Assembly (NCBI GenBank): GCA_036924285.1
Contig: JAYKYS010000001.1
Span: 41,849,501-41,913,500, forward strand
Source of the DNA: Asterella californica
Lineage: Eukaryota > Streptophyta > Marchantiopsida > Marchantiales > Aytoniaceae
Direction of reading: 5' to 3'
DNA length: 64,000 nt
Shown one piece after another: positions 35,100-45,599 of the stretch. How positions within the stretch are numbered: the stretch's first letter is position 1; each line of letters begins with the position of its first letter. Below the pieces are notes generated by a model. It saw only the letters and a list, made by a program, of their open reading frames with translations, ran no database searches and was not told the DNA's origin. The translations under genes were made by a program, and so were the position numbers.

Positions 35100-36710
35100 G
35101 GTCTTTCTGAACCTTTTGATGATGTTAGTTAGCCTTGCATTTTATGATCATGTAAGTTTGTTACTTTGTTACTTCTCATATTTATTTGCTACTTTTATGT
35201 GACGTTTTCAATAACTATTAATTACAATACATTAATGCAGTGGAAGGAGGTTCATCTTGAAAAACTGTAGTGCGAGATCTATGTATCATCTTCTTTCTTT
35301 TTTTTGAAATAATAAATTGTGTCATTTGGCTCGATTGAGACAAAAAAATAAGCATTATTGACACATAAGAGGATGATGCGGACAGACCCTCATCTATCAG
35401 CATCACATTTGTAATTTGTTTGCATCATATTGTGATATGTTTAGTATCATAAATGTGAAAAATTTAATTTAATTTAATTTAATTTAATGATCAATTTACT
35501 GTCTTCCACATAAAATTGATAATATGTGAAATTGTCAATATGTGATTATCTACGCATCGTAAAGTTTACGATGTATTTCATGTTGCAAACTTTACTATTC
35601 ACTTTGCATCACATTTACGACGCAGACTTAATCACAAATGTGGAACAAAAAACTTTGTGCATAAATGATGTTTGTGATGATCTATGAATCGCAAGTTGTA
35701 TGATGTGTATTATGTTTCAGACTTTGTGATGCGTTTCAAATCACAAGTGTGATGCACAATGCACCGTAATGTTTTTAAGGCTTTCTACATTCTAAGTTGT
35801 TCCTTAGTATTGTCTAAAATGTTTTTTTGTGATGTTTTTTATCTCTTTCATGGTATGTTTAATACTTTGAAGTGATTTCTTGAGCATGATGCCTCTCTCA
35901 TGGACATATATGACACTCTCTTTCCGTGTATAAATAATAATATGATATTTACACATCAATATCATTATTGTCTAGGACGTTGTTTACCATAACAACTGCT
36001 TTATCAGAATAATATGACGCTCTCGTGGTATCCATCGACCAACAAAGATCTCTAGTATATGGTGCATGGGAAAATTGCAGAATACAAAAGACTCTTCACT
36101 AGCTCTATCAAAACGTAATAACGTCCTTGTGTCTATACAAGACAATCCACATTGAGTTGTTACTACAGTAGCTCGAATGCCTCGAAGCTGAGTCTTATAC
36201 CATCTAGACAAAGACTACTTGTGTAAAATCCAAGAAGTCAAACTTAATATATCCTCTATCACTCCAAAATAAGACAGTGATGCACACTCAAGATTGAAGT
36301 CATGTCCACTAGCTCGAGTGGAATGTGCTCAAGGTTCCACAAACTTGGGATACATGTTGTGAAAAGAACCATGGTATAAGTTTTATGTGACAATCACTAT
36401 TTTACTTTTATTGTAACAAAAGTCAACAATAATATGACATATGTCAATGTAAAATAAACTATTTTTCAAAATAAATCATTTTTTGTATTTAATTTTTACT
36501 TCAAAAATCAATAAATAATATAACACGTGTCCGTATAGAAACAAAACAACTCCAAAAAAACCTTAAGTGCTGCGTCCGCCATAGACCTAGAAGCTGTTCT
36601 AAAGAAAAAGAACCTCAAGGAATCAATTAATTATAAAAACATTATTTATTTTAATAATGAGAAACCAATAAACTAATATTTGCGAATGCTGGTTTTATAA
36701 AAAACTGTGC
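35100..36710. other. AT-rich, motif-repetitive non-coding stretch, possibly DNA-transposon end
   Basis: Between about 35400 and 35800 the motifs 'gtgatg', 'catcgtaaa', 'tttacgatg' and 'cacattt' recur many times in both orientations, a texture like the subterminal repeats of CACTA/En-Spm-type elements. I did not find matching terminal repeats or a transposase, so this is suggestive only. The remainder to 36.7 kb shows nothing I can name. Confidence 0.3.
35461..35487. repeat. (AATTT)n microsatellite
   Basis: Five and a half uninterrupted AATTT units within AT-rich transposon debris. Confidence 0.95.
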
Positions 36711-37918
36711 GAAAAAGACCATGTGCGGCTGGCCCCTAACTGAGGCTTCCCGGCAGGAGGGTTTGAAACCCCACGAGTCACCACCTGGGATGGTTAGGAA
36801 TGAGGTTTCACTAAACCTCTGTTACTGACGCGTAGTAGTAAAAAAGTAAAGTTACCCAGATTCGCCTCGGGAACTTGACTCTAATGGGGTTCTTTCCCGC
36901 CACTTTAAATGGTTCCCGCCATTGTATCCCGGGAATTCCACCCAATCATTCGGACTTGGAAGGAACTGAAATTGGCGTTGCTTCTTCTCTTCGTGCTCCA
37001 TGCTCGTCGCCCTCCGTGCTGGCAGCCTGGCGGGTAGGGAGCGAAGATTGCGTGGGTTCCATCTGTATCGCTACTGCGTTGGCCTCTCGTACAAATGCTC
37101 TTTGAAGATCTGCTTGAGGGAGCACTAGTCGCTTCCTCGGTTCTCGCTGATCGCCAAATTCAGTTGGAGTCGATGATTTCGCTGTTGACAGTCTCTTCTT
37201 CGACTGAAGTGGAAGTAGTTTTGGAGTACCGGATGAGGTGTCCGTTGTTCCAACGCGAATGTAAGTCTTTGTCCCAGGCACCTTGGGTTCCTGCAATTCT
37301 GTGAACGGCACAAGTTTCAGTGCGCCCGTCGATGATTCCTGCTGTCCCTCATGGGGGACTCGTAGGTTTTGGCCTTCTTGGTTCGGCCTTTGGAAGAGAA
37401 GTCATTAGGGTCTTTGTGATATATGGATATTCTTCCTCCTACTCTGTTATTTCCTGCTGTGCTTAGGAGCCTTCCTCTGTTACCCTGGGGCGTTCCCTGT
37501 CGATAAAATCATCCGAGTTAGCATCAGAGGTATTTTCTGTTGAACCCGTTTTTGCAGTCTTCAGTCGTAGATGTGAATTTTCTTCCCGTTAGGTTTCTGC
37601 CGCTTCTTCGGCGGTCTCGTGTTGTCCTCCTGATTATCGGACTCGATATTCTACAGCGATGAGCAGATTTTCGAGGACCTTTCCGGTGCGTCTGTTCCGG
37701 TTGTCCAGCGCGCGTTATACTTCGTGCGTCTTCTTGTGAGGTCGGTTATATTCGGACTTCAAGTAGGACGCGAGTTCGACCACTGAATGACGATGAGGTT
37801 CGAGTACATCATTGCGAAATTCGTCCGTTGGATCCAGGCTTTCTTGATTCGCTAAGGAATTGTGAACCATCTCGCCGGATATTATCTTTTGCGCTGATCT
37901 GGTGACCTCTGGACGAAG
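36711..37918. other. ATXR5/6-like upstream region
   Basis: The GC content rises sharply here. The stretch should contain promoter and 5' UTR of the gene starting at 37919. Antisense frames of about 100-120 codons (36946-37311 and 37715-38029) are open but resemble no family, and the second overlaps the real gene, so I do not call them genes. No clear core promoter element was identified. Confidence 0.4.
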
Positions 37919-40078
37919 ATGGGCGCGGACTCTGGAGGCAAAAAGCGGAAAAGAGAAGTGTCCGCTCCTGAGACCTGCCGAGATCAGGATTGCAATCGGG
38001 GAACTGACGAGCAGCAACGCCGGAAGCAAAGTCGGTACTCGAAGCTTACAAGAAGACAGAGAGACCAGATCACAGCTGGGGAAAATGGGGACGAATCCCT
38101 AACAGTTGGGGAGATCCATGAACATTCTGTTGCTGGTGAGGCAGTCGATAAGTATGCTGAATACCGTTGCCAGAATTGCGGGAAAGATGACAATGATGAA
38201 GAAATGATTTTGTGTGATAAGTGTGATTCGGGATTTCACATTTACTGTCTCCGCCCTATAGTCGTCTCTGTGCCAGCTGAAGAGTGGTTCTGTCGGTCGT
38301 GCATCACTCCTCGCAAAATTCTTGGTAATTCCGTTTCCTTCCTCCTTCCTACAGTCTGCGAGATGAGACTCTTTGTTTAACCGGATTTTCGCCCATCTAA
38401 ATCTGTTTGTTGTGTCTGCAGAATTTCCTAGAATTCAAACAAAGATTGTTGATTTTTTCCGAATCGAGAAGTTTCTGGAGGCACCAGAAGTTAGAAAGCG
38501 CAAGAGACACAGTGGAGCTTTGACAATTAGCAAGCGGAGTAGGAAGTTAGTGGTTCACACTCCGTCGAATGATCCGGACAGACTTCTTGAACAGATGAGA
38601 TCACTTGCCACGGCTTTGACCACGTTTAGTATCGCTTACAGCGATGAATTGACGTATCCACCAGGCTGTGCGTCTAGAGATTGCAACGATCCGTCGTTGG
38701 AAATGGGGGGCATGCAGGTCAGATTGGGATCCCTCTAGCCATGCACAGCTGATGAGAACTTATGACAGAAGTTGCAGGCCAGTAATTGCCCCTGCTAGGG
38801 AGTTTGTCATGCCACAACCAGTTCCAAACCGGATTGATATTCTTCTAGCTCAGTCGTCCGCATTTCTAGCTTTGTATCGTCCGGATTTTCGTGAATCTGT
38901 TGGGATAAGCTAATGGAAGGTTGGCGTCTGCTTCAGGAGATAAGCAAAGATGATAAGGCTGCTTATGGACTATGTAAGCAAATGTGGAGGGATGGTCATG
39001 TCGCACCTCTGATGGTGAAACATGATCCTCAACAAGGGTCAGTTCTTAATCTTGCACTTTCTCTTTCTCTCCCCGGAATGCCCTTGCAGTTGTTTTCAGT
39101 AGGTGTGCAAGTCCAAGTGCGCAAGATGGGCGATCGTGTATGAAAAAAATCTGTTTGACTGAAAGTAGTCGTGAGGCGTGCTTAAGTGAGTTGTATGGTC
39201 ATCAGTTCTTTCATCTCACCCTGTAGTCTAACGACTCTTCGGTGCCATTACTAGTGATATAAAGTAAGCCAAGCAGATCGAGTAATGGATATGGTTCTTA
39301 TGAGAGTCGTTTGAGCACTGCAGATTTGTGGTGGAAGCAGACAGTCCTATCAAAGATATGACAATTGTTGCGGAGTACACAGGGGATGTGGACTTTATGA
39401 AGAATCGGACGAATGATGACGGTAATAGCATCATGGGTCTCCTGTTCACACACGATCCGTCAAAAGAATTGGTGATCTGCCCCGAAAAGCGAGGAAACAT
39501 TGCCCGTTTCATCTCCGGCATTAACAATCATACCAGGTACGAAGTTTGCCATGTTTCCCTTAGCTTGACTCGTCTCCACTTCGTCGTAGACCGAGTCTCA
39601 TCGCGCGCGTTGTGATACCTACCTGAACCTTACGCACGGCCTGCACAGTTGGGGACCCCACCCACACTGAATGTGAATGCTTACTGGTCACATGAACCTG
39701 TGTGCTACTACTGTTAAGACAGTGTTTTCACTACCATTTGAATCTTTTTGCATTTACCATAAGAATTTACCGTCCATATCATGCAGTACAAGTTTAGTGG
39801 TTTATACTCATACTTCCATTTGTGGTCTTACTGTGGCCATGTTTGTTGAAGCATGAGCTGATTACATGAGACAGTAGAAATGTGAACTGATTACACTTCT
39901 GATTTTATCGTCTTGCAGAGAGGGGAAGAAAAAGCAAAACTTGAGGTGCGTCCGATTCAACGTAGACGGAGAGGCACGAGCGCTGTTGATAGCCATCCGA
40001 GATATCCCCAAGGGTGAACAGTTGTACTATGATTACAACGCCTATTTTTCAGACTATCCAACAAGGCACTTCGTATAA
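37919..40078 (+). CDS. ATXR6: ATXR5/6-type histone H3K27 monomethyltransferase (PHD-PIP-SET)
   Basis: Nuclear SET-domain enzyme of the plant ATXR5/6 family, which in Arabidopsis deposits H3K27me1 during replication and restrains heterochromatin re-replication. Five exons: 37919-38324, 38422-38717, 38937-39037, 39324-39536 and 39919-40078, all with GT-AG borders and consistent phases, giving about 391 residues (Arabidopsis members are about 350-380). A basic N-terminus is followed by a PHD finger at about residues 83-127 (CQNCG, MILCDKCDSGFH, EEWFCRSC). A PIP box QTKIVDFF at about 141-148 would bind PCNA. Then come the family block 'RLLEQMRSLATALT', 'MQEISKDDKAAYGLC' and a SET domain from about residue 268, with RFISGINNH and a C-terminal LYYDYN. 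All hallmark residues are present, so it looks functional. ATXR5 and ATXR6 cannot be separated by eye; the symbol is a family guess. Confidence 0.93.
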
Positions 40079-41156
40079 CAGAAGAAGAATTTGTACTGAG
40101 CACGACAGAGATTGGAGAATTGATTGAGGATCAGAGAGATGAGCATAGTGCCCCGGTCTGCCTTAACACTTGAGGATTATTGCAGTTCTCGACGGTTTGT
40201 AGAGGGGACCCGGTTTTGCATCTTCCCCATGGATTAAAAGATGGAACTTGAAAATCTGTCGTTGAGTGGAGAGTGCTTGCACCGGGAAGAGATCAGATCA
40301 AAACAACATTGTACACTAACAACATCACCCGGATGTACCAAGTCCAGTCGCAATCAAAAGGGACCAGGTAGTGACAAATCGACATTTCTTTGTCACAAGC
40401 GCACAGTTATAAAAGAAAATCAGATTGAAAACATCTCCGTGCCCTAATGTCTTAACTCTCATTATGCTACTGTAGTGATTACATTTTCAGTACCCCTCAA
40501 ACAAAACCAAACTCTGAATCTCAAGTGAAATAAAAAGCGTGCCCGAACAGGCAAGAAACAAAATTAAAGCAAGAGCCCAAAATCATTCAATATCGTCAAA
40601 AATGTTATAAATGACACATTTAAAGAAACTGTTACAAGCATCTACTGCCAGAAACATATGAAAACTATTATTCCTCCACATCTCGTATCAACCACATAAT
40701 TTGTGCAACTAACCCTCCACCGAGCTAATATGTATGTTATCTCTACAGCATCCTCAGTTGCAATGATCTTTCAGTGTCGGACCCACACAAACAGTTTATT
40801 GCTGCCAACAGAATTGAGGCAACTTCAATCTTCCATTCGACTTCTGGAGATCCTGTGTGACGTTGGCCCGCTTTGTGAGGAAAGACACTACTTCCTTGGT
40901 TGACGATACCGTTTACAGGGCACAAATCTTGACTGTACGTGGGATCGACCAAATGGTAACAAGGTGGAGTAGACCGACGGAGAAGCTACCTTTTTCTCTA
41001 TCTACATCTATATATACACAGAAATGACCATTAAAGCAAGAAAGAACCATTCAAAGAGGGTGCAAGTCACGAGCATCTACCACACTGAACTTACCAGTAG
41101 CTTCATTCCCATGATTGATCGTCTCGAGTTGGCCAACTCACAAACCAATTTCAGCT
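40079..41156. other. Convergent intergenic region
   Basis: This lies between the 3' ends of the ATXR5/6-like gene (plus) and the C2 gene (minus) and should hold both 3' UTRs. I see no coding domain; short frames at 40241-40447 and 40703-40903 are not recognisable. Confidence 0.4.
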
Positions 41157-42014
41157 TCACATAAGAATATCCCCGAGAATAAGTCCGCCTATAGCACCCC
41201 CTAGAAGCCCTAGGAGTAAGCCCCCTCCGCTGGATCGTTGTGGTTGAGGAGGCTGTACATACGAATATGGCACTTGTGGATAATAAACTGGAGGGGGAGC
41301 AGGATATGTGTAGCCCCGTGGGTAGCCGTCATATGTTGGAGGATACGCATATGGAATGATCCCGGAAGTACCAGAACTCGAACTGGAACTAGAATGCGTA
41401 GAATCAGCCGACAGAGAAGGATACCCAGTGGCTGTTGTACCATGACCATGACCATGATTTTCATAGTAATTTCGGACCGCAGAGTACGGACCAGCCACAG
41501 GAATGCCCATCACTGGAATTCCTTCCACGACTTCTTGGCTCTTGTCGACAGAACTGGTATTATCGTTGTATCGTGGTGCTGATGGTGTTGCCTGGAATGA
41601 ATCTCCCTTTAATCTCATTGCGAGCGTAACGACACCCTTGGCCCTTCCCGATGATGGCCTTTGCAACTGCAACGCTACCACGGCAGGCTCCTCCTGTGCG
41701 GTTGGACACAATCTGTATACCTCATGGAGATTAAGCCACGCAGTCCCGACCACCTTGTTACCCAAATTTGATTCGGCAAGGATCTCTACAGTCAGGTAAG
41801 AATTGGGATAACGCTGAGTTACATTTCCCAGAGTAAGCGTGACAGTGTCGTTCCAGATGGGGTTTCGACCAACTTTACGAAGCACTCTCGTCGAAACTTT
41901 CATGGCTGGGTCGACATACACCACAGCCAAAAGATCCATCTTCCCGCCGAAAGTGTTGACATTCTTCAGATCATCCGCACCCATAATCGTCAGTTCCAAT
42001 TGAGAAGGCGCCAT
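41157..42014 (-). CDS. C2-domain protein, SRC2-like, single exon
   Basis: 285 residues from an ATG at 42012-42014. Residues about 5-125 form one C2 domain: it opens LELTIMGADDLKNVN, continues FGGKMDLLAVVYVDP and includes NPIWNDTVTL, the usual beta-strand order of plant SRC2/BAP-like C2 proteins that bind calcium and membrane lipids. A linker with Ser, Tyr, Pro and Gly runs to about residue 255 (SSSSSSSGTSG; YPPTYDGYPRGYTYPAPPP). The C-terminus is a glycine-rich hydrophobic tail, GGGLLLGLLGGAIGGLILG, likely a membrane anchor, as in SRC2 proteins tied to ER and vacuole traffic or cold signalling. There is no intron, unlike its neighbours. The family call is confident; the precise role is inferred. 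Confidence 0.9.
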   Translation of the reverse strand: MAPSQLELTIMGADDLKNVNTFGGKMDLLAVVYVDPAMKVSTRVLRKVGRNPIWNDTVTLTLGNVTQRYPNSYLTVEILAESNLGNKVVGTAWLNLHEVYRLCPTAQEEPAVVALQLQRPSSGRAKGVVTLAMRLKGDSFQATPSAPRYNDNTSSVDKSQEVVEGIPVMGIPVAGPYSAVRNYYENHGHGHGTTATGYPSLSADSTHSSSSSSSGTSGIIPYAYPPTYDGYPRGYTYPAPPPVYYPQVPYSYVQPPQPQRSSGGGLLLGLLGGAIGGLILGDILM

Positions 42015-44870
42015 TTTTTCTCGCCGACCTACAACCTAGAGATCAAATTCCTCGCTCGCCCACAAGCAGCAGGTCGCACAAACAAAGGAAAACCTGTTCA
42101 GCAACCTAACTCTTTGAGAGCCCACAATACTTCCTTCGATCCAGCAATCTCCACTCAGTTCTATACCGCGGGCTTCATTTCGTCCGTCGCTCGAGAAAGC
42201 TGTGGGAATGAATGAGTTCGTACAGTGCCCACTGTCCTCCCTGCTCACGACCAAGTCGGGCGAAGCTCCTAGCTCTTTACTGTAGTTCGATCCCAACGGC
42301 CCTTACCACGGTCAAGAAAGCACAAAATTCCGCGAAAATCCCTCGTCTGAGTCTCAGCGCAGTTTCCGCAACCCACCCGCGGACGAACCCACCCCACTCA
42401 TTCCCATCACTCATTGCTCGCTCGAAGTGCACTCTGTCCAACATATTGCCAGTTCGCCTCCTCCTCCTGTGTTCGAAGGGTACAGTACTGTCACAGTTTC
42501 GCAAACTAATGCGCATTTACTTCAGGCCGAGCGTGTGACGGGATCTGCCAGCGCGTCCGACGGGTAGCTGCCCGCTATTTTCTAAACCTCGAGGGAGGAA
42601 GTTTCTTTTTAAGGCATTAACCCTAAGCCTGCGGCCAAACTCGAGGTCTCATCACCACGCTACCACGAGGTGATGCTCTAATCTTCTCCCGCACAGTAAT
42701 AAACAGATCTTACTCGATCTTCACATCTTCTGCCCGAATTTCAGTCTTACTTACCCGGATTCAAGCGTGCCGTAATTAAGTTTACACGAGGGTCACTGCA
42801 TTAGTTGGCTAATCAGTGACACTACTGTACCATCCCTGTGTTCGGCTTGACATTACGCGGACGTCCGACAGGGGCTATGTGGAAGAAGGGACTGCCCCGG
42901 TATACGACGTCGCCACGTTCGCTATGGGATATATGGATCCACCGGAGACGTCTCCTTTCTTACAGTTAACGGTCTACTCCATTGTATCAAGGATTATGGG
43001 TGTCAAAGTTTAGCGGAAATATTCTTCTGAACGTCTGAAACGGTTGAGCAAACCGAATAAGTTCTAAACTTCTCAGCGACTATGTAGTAAATTAAATTTA
43101 GATTTTTATTTTATTTTATCACTATATTGAGTACAATGACAAAATAAATCCCAATCTTTTATGCAGTGTTGCAATGTTTACTTGTTACAAAAACTTTTAT
43201 TTTTTCAACAAAATATTTTTCTCAAAATATTCATGTATATTACCAGCTTTTTCCTCTCTCTCTGTGCACTTCTCGCTATATCCTTGTCAAGAATTTCTCT
43301 TCCTCGAAATGTAAACTTATTTTTTACCGATAATTTCCCAAAACCATCTTTTGCATGCATGTTAGGACTCGAGATTGAATCAGAATTCTATGACATTTGT
43401 GCAAGATGTAAGAGGTTTGATGTTTCTTACGAGAAGCATTAGAAAAGTAAGAAATAAGGAACATATGAAAAATCCAATCTCATAGCAAAGTCAGTGATCT
43501 CCTTTTTTAAGCCCAGTGTTCTTATCAATAATGGAGTCAGAATTCAAAATTAACATTCATTTCCCAAATGATAACAGGTAAATATAGGCTCACTTCGCTA
43601 GTCCATCTTGGATCATTCCAAACATGCATAACCTTACTAGTACAGCAGATAATTTTCAGCTTGAACATTAACTCTTTCTTGAATAGTGTTTGTTTTCTAA
43701 AAAGTTCTGGGGATATTGTGGGGAGTCAAACACAAAGATTCTTGGACGTCCGGAAGGAAAAATGCCGTAATAAATATTCGTTCAACTTTGTTTACAAGCC
43801 CAGTTAATAAGGAAATGACTTTTTGAATGGTCAGAATCGTACCGAAAAGAAAACTGCCGTAATAACAATCCGTCTAACATTGATTACGAAACGCGATTCA
43901 TAGAGAAATGATCTTTTTGGATTTCCAGAACCGTATCGTAATAAATTATTTGTTGCCTCTGAGAGTTAAAATTCATAGGCTTGGAATTTAGTTTGGAATT
44001 TAGTTTTTCATTGCAACAACTCACATTCAAAACAAGTGAAAGACGAATAATAGAAAACCGCGAGCGTTTTCCTGCGGAGCTTTCCGCAGATATCATCCGT
44101 GAATGTCAAATGAATGAAATCGTTACTCCACCTCGCGGAGGAAAAATATACAGAAAAGGTTACAACTTTGACTCTCCCTATTATTATCTCTTACCTCGGC
44201 CTGCATCCAAGAAACTTCCATGTATTCAACTCTTGGACCACCACGACGCTTTACTGATCCTATCATTGACACTAACATGACTAACACTGGGGTAAGCAGT
44301 ATTGCCTATCAGTGATCCGAATCTACTTATTCAGCCAACCAAGCAGAAACTCAATCTAGTCTCTGAGATAATTAACAGTGATTTTAGAAACATTTCTTTA
44401 CATTGACAGGGTTCATGACTCTTCGACTGTTTGCGTTACTTGTTTACCATAAGAACACTGCAGCGATCGAGGTTATCATCTTCTACCCCTAGGTTAGCTC
44501 ACCACGAGCTTGTCCTGAGCTGTTCTAGAGGTCGACACACCGTCCGTAAATAAACGGGCACTGGGAGTTCAATTAGCTTCCTTACTCGTTCGAACTCGCA
44601 GCAGTTTAGGTGCAAAAATACCGCTCCCGTTCTGTACACAGAACACAGCTCTCTCATACTTAATGACGCGTAGTTGAGTCGTGTCAAACTGGGTAACTGC
44701 GGTCAATCAAGGCATCGGTTTTTGGTTTGTTTGCGCCGTTTCATTGGATGTCTGACGGTCCACCAAACAAAGTTTAACTTGCCTGTGAGCACTGGGGGTT
44801 CAAATGGACACTTAAATAGAGGGATGAGCAAGTTTGAACCACAGACGCAACGTTCACGCTGAATGGGTTC
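42015..44870. other. C2 gene upstream region and intergenic DNA
   Basis: The first few hundred bases upstream of 42014 should be promoter and 5' UTR of the C2 gene. From about 43.0 kb the DNA becomes AT-rich. A 99-codon frame at 43981-44280 has no recognised domain and I do not call it a gene. Confidence 0.4.
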
Positions 44871-44879
44871 CGGAGTGCA

Positions 44880-45440
44880 AGGAGATAATACTCATTAAGA
44901 ATTCCATGCTCCAGTCTTTCGACCATAGACCCAGGAGGGTGCTAGACACAAGGAACGGTTGAGACCAAGACAAAGCACAAGAGACAGCTACTGAGGTACC
45001 CGAAGGAACGGGAGACTTATGGGTAAACTCTCGTCAAGGAGAAAGATGGGTTTTGTGATGCCTCCATCTTTGTCTTCTATCGGGAAAGCCTGCTCACTGC
45101 CTCCTGCATAACCTTGTGCATTTCGAGTGCAGACATGTTCTAGTGCTTCTCTGGTAGGTCTCCTACTGCTCAGAATTTCTGTCCTCTCCTTTGTCCAGGT
45201 CTTGGCTTGTTTAACGGGCTGATCCTGCATCGAATTGGTGTAGAATACCTTCTTTCGGTATCTGCTGGATTCTAATTGTTCCAGTTGCCATCACCACTCG
45301 AGCTTCGCTATGTCCCTTCGCTCTTCCACTGGTTCTACACCAAATTCCTCCCGCACAGCTACTCGTGCAGTAGTAGAAATGATTCCGATCAAGCCGAAGG
45401 GCTTTCATCTGGATAGCCTCCAGCCGAGATCTTTGCTTGG
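44880..45440 (+). repeat. Repeat family A copy
   Basis: Matches the copy at 23.58-24.33 kb in the same block order: 'tttcgaccatagaccc', 'aacggttgaga', 'agacagctac', then 'taaactctcgtcaaggaga' and 'cttcgctatg(t/a)c'. It lies just downstream of the SDR gene's stop codon. Confidence 0.6.
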
Positions 45441-45599
45441 TATTAGGATCCCCAACAGCAGTTCCAATTCGAAAATAGGGCGTGTGGTGTGCAGGAATAC
45501 AGTTGGTTTAGCTATGGATGTCATGAACTAAGACGGAAAGATCCTGACCATTCTTCTGCACCTACTCCAGAATCAGGAATGTACGGCAAATAACAAAAG

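Larger units (their letters stand above)
25640..36710. other. AT-rich island of transposon debris
   Basis: Base composition drops abruptly to strongly AT-rich near 25.6 kb and recovers near 36.7 kb, apart from a richer pocket at about 26.7-28.1 kb. Inside are Ty3/gypsy integrase and gag remnants (described separately), a pentanucleotide microsatellite and several repeated short motifs. From 28.6 to 31.6 kb nothing is identifiable beyond scattered short frames on the minus strand, one ending in an acidic tail near 28.71-28.80 kb. No intact host gene is visible. Confidence 0.6.

Noticed and set aside
36946..37311. 121-codon minus-strand frame upstream of the ATXR5/6-like gene
   Set aside because: No domain, no homologue recognised, and overlaps the probable promoter/5' UTR.
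43981..44280. Possible 99-codon gene
   Set aside because: No recognised domain, AT-rich composition like the flanks, and no splice or start context that supports it.
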